A stretch of DNA of 64,000 nt from Epiperipatus broadwayi. Its lineage: Eukaryota > Onychophora > Udeonychophora > Euonychophora > Peripatidae. The translations under genes were made by a program, and so were the position numbers. The notes under the pieces are model-generated. The model made no database searches and was not told the origin of the DNA. It was given only the letters and a program-made list of their open reading frames with translations. This document shows, piece after piece, positions 22,960 through 36,803 of this stretch; positions within the stretch are counted from its first letter, which is position 1; every line of letters begins with the position of its first letter. The stretch lies in NCBI GenBank assembly GCA_028023455.1, contig JAQFVV010000017.1, forward strand, positions 6,602,098-6,666,097, read 5' to 3'.

Positions 22960-24281
22960 GTAAGGTTACAAATCAAGTATGGTAAATTTTAATTTTTATT
23001 GTTATAACATCCATCAAACCAAAGCCGCCTTCTATGTTTTACAAATACTACATGCTTAAGCAAATTTGACGAGTTGAACATTGCTTTAAGTTAACAGATT
23101 TTCTTTTTTACTTTTCTGTTGCATCCACACGTTAGTATATATTATAACCAGTTTTTTTCCCCCCACAGAAAGATAAAAAAAATTTGGGTGAATAGGAAAT
23201 ACAAAATAAAAAACATGCCATTTGAGGGAAACAAAAAAGAAAGATATATTACTATTCTTTGAAACAAATGGTAGAGAAGTTTTATTCTAAATTTATACAC
23301 CAAAGGTTATTGTTAGATATTATTTCACATTTTGCCCTACTAATATGATTTCTTTAATTTTTCCATCAGTTGCAGACTCAGCAATGTTTTGTTTACTGAT
23401 TTTTTTAATTTTACACAATTCAGTTTTTTTTCTTCTATAAATGCAACCAGCTTGCACCATTTTTTAATTGTATTAAAGTTTTGAGCACACAAACATTTTT
23501 GTAACAATTTTTTTGTGTGTGTATTTATGAAATAGGGGCTAAAAAATTTTAAGTCGATACATTTTATAGTTAAAAATAAACTCTTTCCAATTTTGGAAAC
23601 TTGTCATGGAATGAGCCCTTTCAACATGCAAAGAGATAAAAATCAGATTTCTTTAACTAATCTCTTTAGTTATGTAGACCGGTCAAAACAAAATTTTATG
23701 AATTAGTTTTATTTTTACAATACATCAGTTTATAGGAAGTAAAGATAAAATATTGTCATATTAACATTACCATAGAAAGTTGTGAAGTTAAGAAAATATT
23801 ATAATTATTATAAAATAATAATAAGAACAAACAAAAGTCAATCGTGCTTGTACATCCATCTATTAATATATTTTGCTCATTTTGTAGATTATTGAATTCT
23901 TGTATATTAATTTTAAAAAATCTAAAGATATCAGGATAATCCAAAATGTGGCAATACCATGTGTTTGATGAGTTTACTTATTTGTTATCTGATTTCATGT
24001 GCTTTCCGAGATTACTTCAATTTAATTTTTGGAATAATTAAAAACTTGACTTTTTTGTGAATTTTATTGCGTTCATGATAAAGTTTGCACAATAATTGTG
24101 TAATAATTATTAAAAATCAAAAGTATACATGATTACACATATCATAAAATAGAATATCTGAGGATAAATTCTATATTTTTAGTTTAATATAATCGGAAAA
24201 TAATTTTACTTAAAAAGAATAAAAGGAGTTAGATGTGTAGTTTTTTAAAAATAATTTTCCTAAAAGATAACAAATTTAATC
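22960..24281. other. Intron 2 proximal part, nothing recognised
   Basis: AT-rich sequence after the exon 2 donor. It contains T and A homopolymers and a low-complexity minus-strand frame at 23756-23944. No repeat family or regulatory element could be supported. Confidence 0.6.
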
Positions 24282-24296
24282 ATGCTATTAAAAGTA

Positions 24297-24527
24297 ATAT
24301 AATTTTCTACTTCTTCTTATCCTATGTATTGATTGCTATTATAACATATCATTCTATTTACACCTTCTTAGACACTTAATCAATACTTTTATTTGTATTA
24401 CGCTAACAGTTTCGACTGTCCTGCAGTCAACAAGAACTCTGATGATGACTGCAGGACAGTCGAAACTGTTAGTATAATACAAATAAAAGTATTGATTAAG
24501 TGTCTAAGAAGGTTTAAATGGTATGAT
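24297..24527 (+). mobile_element. Inverted-dimer insertion with hammerhead-like core, 15-bp TSD
   Basis: A 231-bp insertion bounded by perfect direct repeats ATGCTATTAAAAGTA at 24282-24296 and 24528-24542. Its two halves are inverted copies of about 85-90 bp centred at 24435, forming a near-perfect hairpin (shared CTTAGACACTTAATCAATAC and its reverse). The centre holds a hammerhead-like motif on the + strand. The layout, one TSD round a head-to-head dimer, is the same as in the HH2 copies at 15.8 and 44.0 kb and in the 51-kb element. The family is otherwise not seen in this window. Confidence 0.75.
24436..24473 (+). ncRNA. Hammerhead-like motif in the inverted insertion
   Basis: ACU, then CUGAUGA (24439-24445), an extra U, stem II GACUG-CAGGA-CAGUC (five perfect pairs), GAAA (24462-24465), C-U-G with a single C-G pair as stem III, UU with predicted cleavage after 24470, then AGU pairing with ACU. 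The cores are exact, but the extra U before stem II, the three-pair stem I and the one-pair stem III make activity doubtful. It may be an eroded ribozyme, or a hairpin at the 3' end of a Penelope-like element. Confidence 0.4.
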
Positions 24528-24542
24528 ATGCTATTAAAAGTA

Positions 24543-27500
24543 GTAGGATTGAAACAACTATAAATAAATTGGAAGCTTTCTATAAAATAGATAAATAATA
24601 AGTTGCAATAATGTGTGTGTGGGGGGGGGGGCATCATTTAGTAAAGATATTTCAACTTACTTAGGAATGTTAGTGATATAGAGTTTTAGATTTTTTTATT
24701 GTTAAGGAAAACTAGACTTACACGTAGGAAAAAGATGTAAGAAAATTTTGACATAAATTCAATCTTGCTGTTTTGTTCACTTTTAGCTCTTGTACTTTTG
24801 CATATTGACATCAGTTAACTATTTCGGGAGAAGAAAATCAGTTGACCTTGAATGTTAGGTCATTTACCAATAGTGATATTCAAATGCTATGGACAAATTT
24901 CAATTTCCAATGCCATGTTCATAGTACATTTCTGCCTTGAACAGAAATACCTTTGCTTAATAAACATTTTTTAAAATCTCCTAATCTTATCTGCAGCTAT
25001 TCTAAGAAAATGCTCTAAAAGTATATTTTGTTTTAACTAATGCCAGTCTTGTAAATGTTAATATTGCCATGAAATAATCTACAAGTTACCTTCCTGGTAA
25101 AAAAATTTGCACGACTAAATCTTTAGAATGTTTTTTTTTAAAAATTTTTTTAATTAATCTCCATATTTTGTAAATACGGTAAAAATTGTGCAATTATACT
25201 GATCAAGAATTCATAAAATCCAGTATGTAGTTTAAAGATAATAAATATTAGTGAAATTAGCTATACTTAAAATGGGCCTATGCAGTACAAATTATACATG
25301 ATTTGTTATTTTGGAAAAACTATACTGATTGATCACAATAAGATAATTATATTGCTTAATTGAATTTATTCTAATTTAAAGTTTATATATTAGTATTACC
25401 TTTAAGAAGAGATTAAATTGTTCTTTTCAATATTTAAAATTAAGTGTGAAATTTTAATATTCTGACATTTGAATAAAATTCTTTATTATAGTTGGATACA
25501 AAGAAAATAATTTAATGGCTACTTTATTCATTTTGCTTGATCTTATTAAAGAAACCACTGGTGCAGATATAATTTTAAATTACTTTTAGAATTAATTTCG
25601 AAGTGAAGAATAAAATAGATTTTTAAAATAAAATACATACATAGATATATATGAAATAGAACAATGCATAACACTAGCTGAAATTTCAAAAATTATATAT
25701 AACCATTATTTTAAAGTAATTTAACGGAAACTTATAATTAAAATGTTAAATTAGTCTTTTTAAAATAAATCAAACAATTGATACATCAGAATGTGTATGT
25801 ATATTTATGTATATATTTTTTTATGAATAATGGAATAGAAAAATTAAATTGATAATGTTATTGCAAATTAATCTTTAATAAGCCAATAGATATACTTTTT
25901 TTAATTCATGATAGTACACTATATTTTAGATCTGCAGTTTTGTTACTTACGTAGATATGATAAATCAATATGCATGGATTATAAAATAGTAAATATTAGA
26001 AAACATCATTTTATAACAGCTAACCATATATGTTGATATTAATACATAAAATGGTTAGCTGTCATATGATATTATTTTGTATTATGTATAGATTATAAAT
26101 TAATTAAAAAACAACATAATGGATTACATTTTTTTTGATGTCGGTTATAAGATAGAAGTCAAAAGTTTGTAAACATTGGATATAGATTTTTTAAAATACG
26201 TCCTTTATATATTTTTAATGGTTTTAGGAAGCTATCTTTTCTAGTAATCCTATATCAGATCACTTCTTGAGTGAAGATGACTGAATAGCCTATAATCCCT
26301 TCCAGGCTACTTATTAATCACTGAAATTTAAGCATTAGGGTACATGTTTTAAGAATTTGAAGATATCCTGCATACATAATGTTGACCTTTACATATAGTC
26401 TAAATTATGTTTATAGACATGCCTTTTAATGAATAATAAATAAATAATGACACATTAAGGTCTGTGATTGTATATCAATCTCTATATTCTAGTAGTGGCC
26501 ACACAAAGAAATCTATCTTTGTTAAAGGTAGCCGAATATTTTCACTATACTGTTTATCACAGTTACAATTGCTTCATGTCATGTGTAAAATATTACTGTG
26601 TTACATAAAAAATGTCTTTGCTTTATTGTTTATATAAAAAAATAATGTTGGCTTTTCTATGTATCTTAAATTCAAAATGTAATTAGTTTTACAATTTTAT
26701 TAAAAACCAGAAATTAAATGAATTTTCCAATCATTAAATCATTAGTAATTTAAGTTAGTTTCATTTAAACTTAAAAGTTATAGAATCTGATAAGACCCAT
26801 CAAATTCTCATATTTTCTATTAATGAAGATGATAGTCTTGAGAGTTTGAATTCAGGTTTTATTGTAACTGTTCTTCTTTATTGTTCATTTATATTTAATT
26901 TGTAAATATATTTTATTTTATGAGATAAATTCTTTTGAAAATGGATTATTATTTTGATTCAATTATTTAAGGCCTGAAAAGTAATTGGAGATTTATATGA
27001 AATCTGACCGAACAATTGAGATGTTTGTTACAATGATAGTGTGTATTGACTTGGACTCTGAAAGGAAATATATAATTCAGGATAGATATGAATTATTAAT
27101 AGAGTAGAGAATTTAGTAGAATGTTATATTCCAATAAAACAATCTATATTAGATTCATGAATCGATTCATGAATCTATTCCTTGAATTCCAAGTTCTGTT
27201 TCAAACCTGGTGATGCCTAACTAGACCAATACTGGTGTGAATTGAATGAATTAGAAGATTAAACTAATCAAATTATTGACCTCAAAAGTGGTAATTATAT
27301 TTCCTACCCATTGGCAAAATACTTACAGTATTCCTGGAATTGGAATCCAATTCAGTTAGAGGTTTTGTCATGTATAGTCTTTTGTTAACTATTATGATAT
27401 ATAGTTAGTCCTTAACTCTTTCCCCGCCTCTTACAAGGCTCCTCGTCGACATCTGATTCTAACTCAGCCAGTTTTTATACGAAAATATTCGTTAAACACG

Positions 27501-30500
27501 TATTGAATTCGTTTTTAAAAGTTCTGTAAGATGGTGCCATCTTCCGATTTATTTTACAAGTAAAAAATAAAAAAAAACGCATTTAAACCTAAACAAAGAA
27601 GGAACATTATTTGTGATTGGTTCTTAGCATGCTCTCAGCCGAAAAAGACATTCTGATTGGCTGGAAAGAACAAAGAAACTGCCTGATCAAAGAAAATAAA
27701 GAAAAACGCTGAGATTTTCATTTCAAATACGATTTAAATTATTATAAAATTATATTTATGGAAATTAAAAATTATTTTCAGAGAGAATAATAAAAAAACA
27801 AAATTATTTTCGAAAAATATTGAAGATTTTAGTAAAAATATTGAAGATGTAGTAAAAAGAAATATTTACTTTTCTATAACGTAAAAGTCGATCTTTTTGT
27901 TTATATTATAGCTTTTATGTTGCCGATATTGAATATTTTAGAATAAATAAATAGCAATTTATTTTTGAAAGAACTTTCGTTCTCTTCATAACCTGAAAAA
28001 TTAATAATATACTTTTTATAAACGTATCTGAGTTGAATTTAATATTATAGGCGAATATGTTTTAACAATAGGCTTTGTCTTCAGTTTGTGAGTTGGCCAA
28101 TTAAAAGATTTGATTTTTATCTGATACAACCAATAATAAAATTAGCGGTTAAAAGGTTAAATTAGCTGCTGTGGATTTTTTTTTTTTTTTTTTGATGACT
28201 AGAGTGAGAAAATTTTTATGATAAATTAAAATCATTACTTCGTAAGTAAATTTTTGATTTTAATCTTTTATTTTACAATTTGACAATTATACTAAACTCA
28301 ATCTAATTTTTTTTTTTTTTACTATTAAGTTTAATTTTAAAAGCATTAAAAAAGCATATGTAATTTAGAATACTATATTGTAAATTATTTTGTTAAAAAA
28401 ATTTTTTTGAGAAATTTACTTTTAAAACAAGTTTTATTCAAAATAAAAGTTTTGAAAATTTTAACAGAATTCTAATTTAAATTTTTTATCATTTTTTTTT
28501 TTTGGGGGGGGGGAGGATTTATGATGTGAAAAAAAAAAGAATATTGTTTAACAACTCATAAAGTGTAATCAGTTTCATTTTTTTCAAACTGTTGTAGGAA
28601 AATCTAATATTTGTTAATCATAGTTTAATTTTTATTTGATTCTTAAAGTTAATAAAATATTGCAAATGGTATGTGTACTTTAATCTTTGCAGCGGTGATT
28701 TTTGTTGTGGATTTATTTTCTATTCCATCATTGTTATCATTGTCTTATTATCTGCTGTAGGTAAGATTTCACAAGGCAATTTGCAACTTTTTTTTTTTTC
28801 AATCTTCACAAATTCTTTTAGTACATCATTTGCAATTTCTTTGCATATAAATTTGTAGCTAGTTTTTTTTTTCCTAATAATTTCAATATTTTTTAAAAGT
28901 TTTTTTTTTAATTTTTTTACTTCATTTTTACCACCATCATTTTATCTTTTTTTTTTAATTTTTTTTTAAATACATATCTAAAAAGCCTGTAATCCCTGTT
29001 TTATTTTTTTCTAAAAAACCAAGTCTCTTTCTTACATAAACCCACATTTAACAATTCTTTGTTTTAGTTTCAGTTTTAAATAACTACAGAATTATTCTAA
29101 TTTTTTTGTTGCTACTTTCTCAGTTTTTAAACCTATTTAACGTATATTTGTAGGTATTAACTTAATCTTTTTAGTTTCATGCTCAACAATGTTCTCTCTC
29201 TAGAATTACTACTTTAGTTTTAGATATGTTTTCATTCTAAACTTTCTATAAATTTCATCATTTTTATTAACTCATCCTCATTATTGGAAAGCTTTACCAT
29301 CATCCAGCAAATCCCATTTTTAACAAAACAGGGACATAATCATTATCTTATTTTTTTATATCTACCTCTTCTGTAAAGAGGCTACTTAAAATCTATAAAT
29401 ATTATCATGGTCGACGGAACCTCCCAAACCTATCTTCATACCAGGGCATCATTAGGCTATTTGAACCTAGAAAATTTATAAAGTGACCGATACATACGGG
29501 AGAAGTTACTTTTTTATCGAACTGAAAGCCCCAGTCACTAGCTTAAAATATCATTCTGAATATTAAAATTTTTAATTCTTGATTTTAAAAAATATTATTA
29601 ATAAAAATATATGTAAATAAATTACTGCCAAAATTAATTCTACAAAACATTTTATTACGCACACACATATTAATACAAATATCTTGAAGATTAAATTTAC
29701 TATTAAACATATTTGTTTTAAATTAGATGTACAGATGGGTACATTTAAGATTTAATACAATTTTAATATTTTACTAAGTGTAAATATGCTACATAGAATA
29801 CACGTATAACTAACCCAATTCCTTTTAACCTTAGGTTAAAATTTCGCGTTTAAAACCAATGCTAGTTTATTGATATACTGATGTGACCAATGCAAAAATG
29901 AGATTGTTAGCATAACACAATCATGCAGACAGGAATTTACATCTGTCACAGGATATCATGTAGAAAATAACGAGTCATTGTGGGAAGGAATGGGCATTTT
30001 CCCCATGATCATTAATAAATTTCACCAACAGACAGGGACGATCCACTGCCCAATTAGTGATACAAAAAACGAAATCACTTAAATATATATATATAAGAGA
30101 TGCTCTATAAATGAGAATAGCGGTCTTTGCTGGCTTACTGTCCCAACCAGAGTGTAAGAAAATCACCATTGGTAACGCGATGGCTATACTTTTGGCCATA
30201 CGTTCAGGTGGGTATTATGCCTATATGCTAACGTGGTATAAGGGAATGAGTATCCAATGCACCTACTCAGATTACATTGATGTGAAACATCTGTACATCT
30301 ATCCATCAGCACCGATTTAACTACAAAACAATTCGCCCAAAATTAACACACTTAAACTAACATAATCTTATGAATCTATGCAGCCATTTATTCCTATTTT
30401 AAATTATTAAAAGAAATTTATGAGAATGGAAATGATATCAAACATATATAAAAAATATAATAAATAATTTAAAATTTTAGTCATATAAGAGAAATATTTC

Positions 30501-31460
30501 TTTTAAAAGTTAAGTGACACTTAAAATTAATACTTGAAAAAGTTTGTATTATATAATTAATGTTCATATTTCATTTAAAGCAAAAGTTTATATTTTCCAA
30601 TGCTATAGGTTTATTGAAATCCGTCTTGGCGGTCCTTGGTGCATTACACAATTCAAAGTTTTTTCCATTTCATATTGTTCTAGGTAGAGACAAGTCTCTT
30701 ACTGGCCAGTTTCCGGGAACCATCACTCTGGATGCTGCCTCAGCTGGTGCAAATATGGGAAATATAATTTATTGTGTGACCCCTACATTTTGGAGATCTG
30801 CAATACATGTATAAAATATGGTTCAATCACATGCAATCCGTAAGAGCAATCCCAATCTAAATCCATTAAAAAGTTTTCTTTTTATATCATTTTGAATTCT
30901 TATCATCAAATTCTGGGATCAATCTTGCCTGGCGCTGTTCTTATTGGCGATAATGACTTTCATCTGTGGACTGTTTGTTTATTTCCATGTTATTGACCAG
31001 CTTGCTTTAGAGTGGGAACTCAAAATTTTATCACTAGTATTTTTTTAATTGATCTCTTATCTGACTATGAAGTCCAAAGGCCTGTTTGCTATTACGTTAT
31101 TATAGAAAATCATTTCCATTCTAAGATTAAAAATAGCTTTTAACTTTAACTAATTAACAGCTTTTTTAAAATTTCTTTTATATTAAAACAATCTTGTTTT
31201 TAGATTTTTAACTTTGCCATCTGTGCATTATATATATTACTTTTAATAAAATTTTATTACATTATTTTTTTTTGTACATATATTTCTATTTGAGGGTGAA
31301 TTTATTTAGATTTTTTCATTATTATTTGAAAAAGATGTAACTACATATATGTATACCATTACAATATATATAAAATTAAGTAAAGCCTAATATATTAGTA
31401 ATGATAAATAAATAAAATAGAAAATCATGTAACATAAAAATTAATGGAAAAACAAAGTTA
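24543..31460. other. Intron 2, long stretch with no recognised gene
   Basis: About 7 kb of AT-rich DNA with many homopolymers, including a G11 run at 24621-24631 and a G10 run at 28504-28513. More GC-balanced patches lie near 27420-27540, 29400-29540, 29930-30340 and 30600-30800. The last two hold short open frames (30111-30320, 30560-30814) with no recognised domain and may be fragments of unidentified elements. T-rich blocks at 28690-29360 resemble eroded antisense LINE sequence, but no motif is secure. Confidence 0.45.
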
Positions 31461-31890
31461 TATTAAAATTCTCTCACGACCATGGCTTTATCTATTAACA
31501 AATAGACCTTCTCGAGTGAAATTCAACCAGATGTAAACAATATATATATATACAAAACAGAAATAGCTTTATGATAAATCAATTCAAAAACCACCTACTT
31601 TTAATATCAAAAGATGTTTTTATGAGCTTGATGGCTTCAGATTCAAAAAGATTTATCATCGGAGTTTTTTTGAATTAAAAAGAATCAAAAGAGACTGTGA
31701 TGATAAATCTTTTTGAATCTGAGGTCATCAGTCTCACAAAAACATCATTTGATATTAAAGGTTGGTAGTTTTGAAGTTATTTATGGGAAGGCTATTTCTG
31801 TTTTATACATATATTGTTTGTATGTAGTTGAATTTCACTTGAAATCTATTTTTTAATAAATGAAATCATAGTTCTGAGAGAATTTTAGTA
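31461..31890. repeat. Fold-back (MITE-like) element, about 430 bp
   Basis: Inverted arms start TTAAAATTCTCTCA and end TGAGAGAATTTTA. They remain alignable inward through GTGAAATTCAAC/GTTGAATTTCAC, the AGAAATAGCTT region, and AGATTTATCATC/GATGATAAATCT to a centre near 31680. It is non-coding. It may be a Tc1/mariner-type MITE (TA at the borders) or another twin-copy insertion. Unlike the 24-kb and 56-kb elements it lacks an obvious longer target duplication. Confidence 0.75.
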
Positions 31891-34800
31891 TAAATTTATT
31901 ATTTGGCTACTATTTTAATGTTATATGATTTTGTATATATTAAAATATACAAGTCAGACTTTTTTTTCCAATTGGCTTTTGAGAGATTATTTTATATATT
32001 TATTCTTAGCAGAGTCTACATTTTTTTTTCCAGTTTTATTACCAGTAACCATTTCTAAATCCAAATTGCTCTTTAGATGAAAACGCATCTAAGCATTACA
32101 TATTTAAATGTGAGATTAAAATAAGTTGAATATCTTCACATCATCAGTGTTAGATATTGTTTTTATTAGTATTTGAAGAAAATCATTTTTCGCTTTTTGA
32201 TTAGTAATTTATTTAGAATTTCTTCAACTCCTCGGGATTTGTAACTTTTATCTCACAGCTTAACTTTCATGTATGGTCAACATATTTTATCTATTTCGAA
32301 CTAATACTGATGAAAGCTTGTTATTTCTTTCATGGAAATCTTTTAGTCGTATCCTCCCCCCCCCTTATATTTTCGATACATATTATTTTCTCTTCTTAAT
32401 TTAGCTTTTTTTTTTTTTTTTGACTTTAAATATTGCTTTCTTTCTTCTAATATCTTTCATATCTTCTGATCTGTGGCACGACTCACATATAGTACCAATG
32501 ATAAGTATGTTTCTCTTATATCTCATGAAATAGAATGTTGTTTAATGACTACATGTTCATTTTGAGTAGAAAATCAAAAAATTTGGGCTCGAGTGTCTAA
32601 TATTTAAATCTACGTATTAGCTGCTTATTATTAATGCCTAGCATTGGCAAGTTTGATTTGTGTTTGTGTATAGAAGCACATATGTATTCAGTAGCACCAT
32701 TTGTTTTTATTCTTTTGCTTAATTTTTTTAAAAATTTCATTAACTTGATTTTTTTTCTATAATGGAAATAATTTATTTTAAATAAGATAGAGAACCTGTA
32801 GATGAAACATATGTTGCCGGATTTTGTTTTTATTCATATTATCTAACTTCTTTCCAATCAGATGTTCTGAATTATTTTAGAAATAATAAAGCAATCTTTA
32901 TAATTTTAGAATAAACATTTTATTATACATGTTTATCTACATTAATGGATGCACCAAAATTATCTGAAATTTGACTTTTGCATTTGTTCTGTTACTAGTA
33001 TGTCCATACTTCTCAGTGTTCCACATATTCCTTCGGGACTCATTTTTATTTTTACTTCTATTTTTTAACTTAATTTTGATTTTATATTTAATTTTTATTT
33101 TAAATTAATATTTATTCATTTAATATTTTATAATTAATTTTTCGATTGGTTTGTTAGCAATTTTCCTAAAGCGGAAGTGGTACATTAGTAATAAGTGATT
33201 TAAATTTAAGATTTTTGTTTTGGTAGATAATATATGTATACAAACAATTGTCTTTTGCATTTTTTCATATTGTGAAATGAGTATATTGTTAGTAATGTAA
33301 ATGTGATTATATGTTTTGAGATTTTTTTTATTTCATGCTGAAATATTCAATAATCTGCAATGTAGGTGTTTTTTTGTCATGTGTTCCAGTTAGACCCTAT
33401 GGAAATATGGATACCCTCTCTGTGACTATTTTTGAAAGTAATGTCCAACCAAGCATTATCTTGCTTTTGAGAATCTGATTATTATGCTCAATGCACATGA
33501 CCTGTAATATATATATTGGCTTTTATAGATTACAGGAAAGAAAAAATAGACGAGATTGTTACCGCAATAAAAATTCAATTTAAGTATTTTTAAAAAGGAA
33601 ATCAGATATTTGGGAGGCAAAATGTTTTATTAAAGGTTATTTTTAAAAGGTATTCAATATCCAATTTTATTTTTGTTGTTGTTATTACTACTACTATTAC
33701 TGCTATTTGTAATAATAGTAATAGTAGATAGTTTTGCTAAAAAAGTTCTTTTATTCTTGCTATACTTTCATATTTTAAAATAAAATTAAGAATTGCAATT
33801 TGTTTAGATGTGTGTTATCACTACACATTATTTCATTTTTAAATAATAGCGACAATAACTTTCAGCAATGACAAACAAATTCAAAAATTCTAATCTCTCA
33901 ATCCTTTTATAGTCCTGAAGCGTCTTATCTAGGAATGCTCGGATTCATCTGACATATTTCATATATGTATTTCATTGGTTCATTAGTTCTGTGGTTAAGT
34001 ATATTTTTCCTCTGTGGTCTGTGCATATATCTTGGGCGGGAAAAGGAAGTCTTTTGTTTCTATCTCTTAACTCTTATCTATTTTGTAATCTTTTTAATGA
34101 CCAGTTTGCCCTAAGGTGTTTGTAATTTTATTTTGTTAAAACTCTTCTTATTTTTAAGATTAAAAGGTTTTTATTATATTTATTTTAAGATTAGAATCTT
34201 TGCTTCGATTCTATAAATTTTTTAAGCTTATTTTATTTCAATATTTAAATGAAACTTATTAATAAATTAATCACTCATTATTTGTGCATTTTAAACGTCT
34301 GTGCTTTTAACTCGTTATTAGATATCTACAAAAAAATTTAAGTACCAAAATTTAAATGTAACGTGTATATATATCCTGTTACAATATATAATTCTATCCA
34401 TCATGTGTTTCAATGGACGAATGATATCCGTCCATCGAAATGATATCCATCATCGGACTGACAATCTTAACTAGATCTTACATTTGGGGTAGGGCTTACT
34501 TTATCATTATTCTGAAAAATCATACTTGGACTTATTTTCTGGTTAGGTCTTATTTTCAGGGAAACATGATAGCAAACAGAAAAAAAATGGTATAATATTA
34601 TTTTATTATCTGATTTTATACTGTAATGTGTATAAATGTTATTATATGATTGTTTATAATAAAATTGTAAACAAATTTTGAACAAAAAAAATCATTTTTC
34701 TTCTCAATCAAATTGCACATGGTGAAATTTTTTTAAAAAAAATCTATCTATATTTATTTTTGTTAAATTATCATATGATGTTCAATGATTCAACATTGTC

Positions 34801-35389
34801 TAAATTATAGTAAGGAAAAAAATTAAAGGGAGAAAATTGAAAAGTCTTCTAATCAAATGAATAGTATTGACTAGTCCTTTCTGTTACTTAGCTGCTCAAA
34901 TCACATATCTATATAACAAGTAAACTGGAATCTATAAAGTTGAGAAAATATAGTCAATAATATATTCCTTAAAAAAATTAGGATTAAAATTATATAAAAA
35001 ATATTTTTTTTTCGTATATTCAAAAAATAAAAATGTTGACATTTATAATTAATGCAGGAAATGATTTTTGAAGAGATGTGATTTTTATCCCATCAAAGGG
35101 AAAAAAAAGTATATAAATCATACAATGATTTATTAAAAACTAAGAGTGAATTGATTTATTAAAAACTAAGAATGATAAATTACAATTTTTAAAACCAAAT
35201 ATAAATCACTAACTATACAGGCATTCAATTTATATTGCACATATATCATATGTAGGCCATTATTTGCACATACTGCCAACTAATTTTTTTTTTTTTTTAA
35301 ACATAAAAGTAATATAAGTTTATCTAAAAAAAAAAAAAAATTCTTCAGATTTTTTTAATTTTCAAAGTGAAAATCCATTTCATTAATTG
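31891..35389. other. Intron 2, nothing secure
   Basis: AT-rich intronic DNA. Around 34480-34570 short phrases (TAGGGCTTACTTTA, TAGGTCTTATTTTCAGGGAAAC) resemble the direct-repeat-rich ends of a widespread DNA transposon, but too little remains to name it. A (C)10 tract lies at about 32355. No coding exon was seen. Confidence 0.45.
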
Positions 35390-36140
35390 CTTCCGTGTGC
35401 ATTTTAATTATTATCGATCATTGTTGATCCACGGCAGGATGGTTTCTCCAAGTTTCAGTTTTTCTGATCCATAGCTTGTCTTTTCCACATCAAACAAACT
35501 TCCTCACTGCATCAGTCCATGTCATATATAGTCTCTTTCATTGACTTTTTGCAATCTCTTGGGATCCAACCTAAGATTTTATCTGTCTATTTATTATCAT
35601 CTCTTCTAGTAATTTGGCCAGCCCAACTCCACTTCTGTCTTTTAATTTTTTCTTCAATGATGTCAGATATATATATATATATATTTGTTGCTTTTGATCA
35701 CTACTTGTTTCTCTCAACATACATCTCTTTATACTTTGATGAGTGATCTGAAGTGTCTGTATTACTCTTTAAATAAATATCCAAATTCAGATCCATAAGT
35801 AAGAATTAGGGAAACACATCATTTAAAAACTTTTTCCAAATATATAGCCCTTTTTCTAATAAAACCATTCCATTTAAGTTTAATTACTTTTATCATCTAT
35901 ATTAATAATCTGACCAAGATATTAACTTTTTCTAATTCACGACTTTCAGTTCTTTTTTTTTTTTCCCCTGAGAGAATGCATTGAACATTACTTTAGTCTT
36001 GTTAATATATCTCTTTAGTCCTACTTTCTTATGTTCATTAACTCTTGCAATATTTCCTAAAGCTCTGAAGCGTTATTTGCAAAAACAATCATATTATCTG
36101 CAGAAATTACATAACTTAAATAATGTTCCTATATTTTTAT
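35390..36140 (-). pseudogene. Second RTE-like LINE relic
   Basis: Minus-strand frames read SADNMIVFANNASEL (36102-36058), the F-A-D-D-I-V-(V/L)-F motif C region of RTE-type reverse transcriptases. Here the second catalytic Asp is Asn at 36093-36095. Further downstream KWSWAGQITRRDD and LGWIPRDCKK (about 35640-35570) match the C-terminal block also present in the relic at 10690-11950 (GGHIARRDSRWT, NWILRDC). Multiple frameshifts and stops. A C13 tract at 36161-36173 borders its 5' side. Confidence 0.75.
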
Positions 36141-36803
36141 TCCCTTACTTTCCCATTTAACCCCCCCCCCCCCAAATAACATCATATGCCTAATCTAAAT
36201 GAATTAATTATCTTTAATAAGCCACGATTTTGACCATGTGCTGATGGCACTGAATGCAGGTTTTTTAAATCATTCTCTTTCATCATTTTTAATGTTATGT
36301 TCCTCTTTAAATTCACTTTGCTAGTAAAAATATGAATTAATGTTACTAAGTCATTAGTTTTTTAAAGTCTGAAGATGTCAGTAGTTCATTGAATACTCAC
36401 TTTTCAAAGAAAATGCCATGTTTTATTCATTTTTTGATTGATCCAAACAATCTTGGAAAGGCTTCCCTTATTGTTTTAATTAATTTGTAAAGAAACAGCT
36501 GTTTTCTGGATGTTATTTAAATATTTGTAATTGTTTTTACAAATTATTTTCATAATATTCAAAATAAATAAATAATGTCCAGTTTAGATTCTTTTGAAAT
36601 ATTCTTTAGTTTTAAATTTTTTTGTTAAACTTTCACAAATATTAAATCCACAAAGAATATTTATTTTCATCTCCTGTGGGAAAAAATTACTTAAATTGCA
36701 GAAAATGATTAAATATGAAAGAATTATTTTTAAGTAAAAAATACTAAGCAATTTTTGTGAATTGTAATCGGAATTTTATCTTATTTGCATACAGTATTTT
36801 AAT

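Noticed and set aside
30111-30814. Short ORFs in the GC-balanced patches near 30 kb as a host gene
   Set aside because: The frames are under 90 codons, unspliced, and without any recognised domain or splice signals in matching phase.
32290-32345. CTGATGAAAGC near 32300 as a hammerhead
   Set aside because: No GAAA core at the right spacing and no complementary stem I arms.
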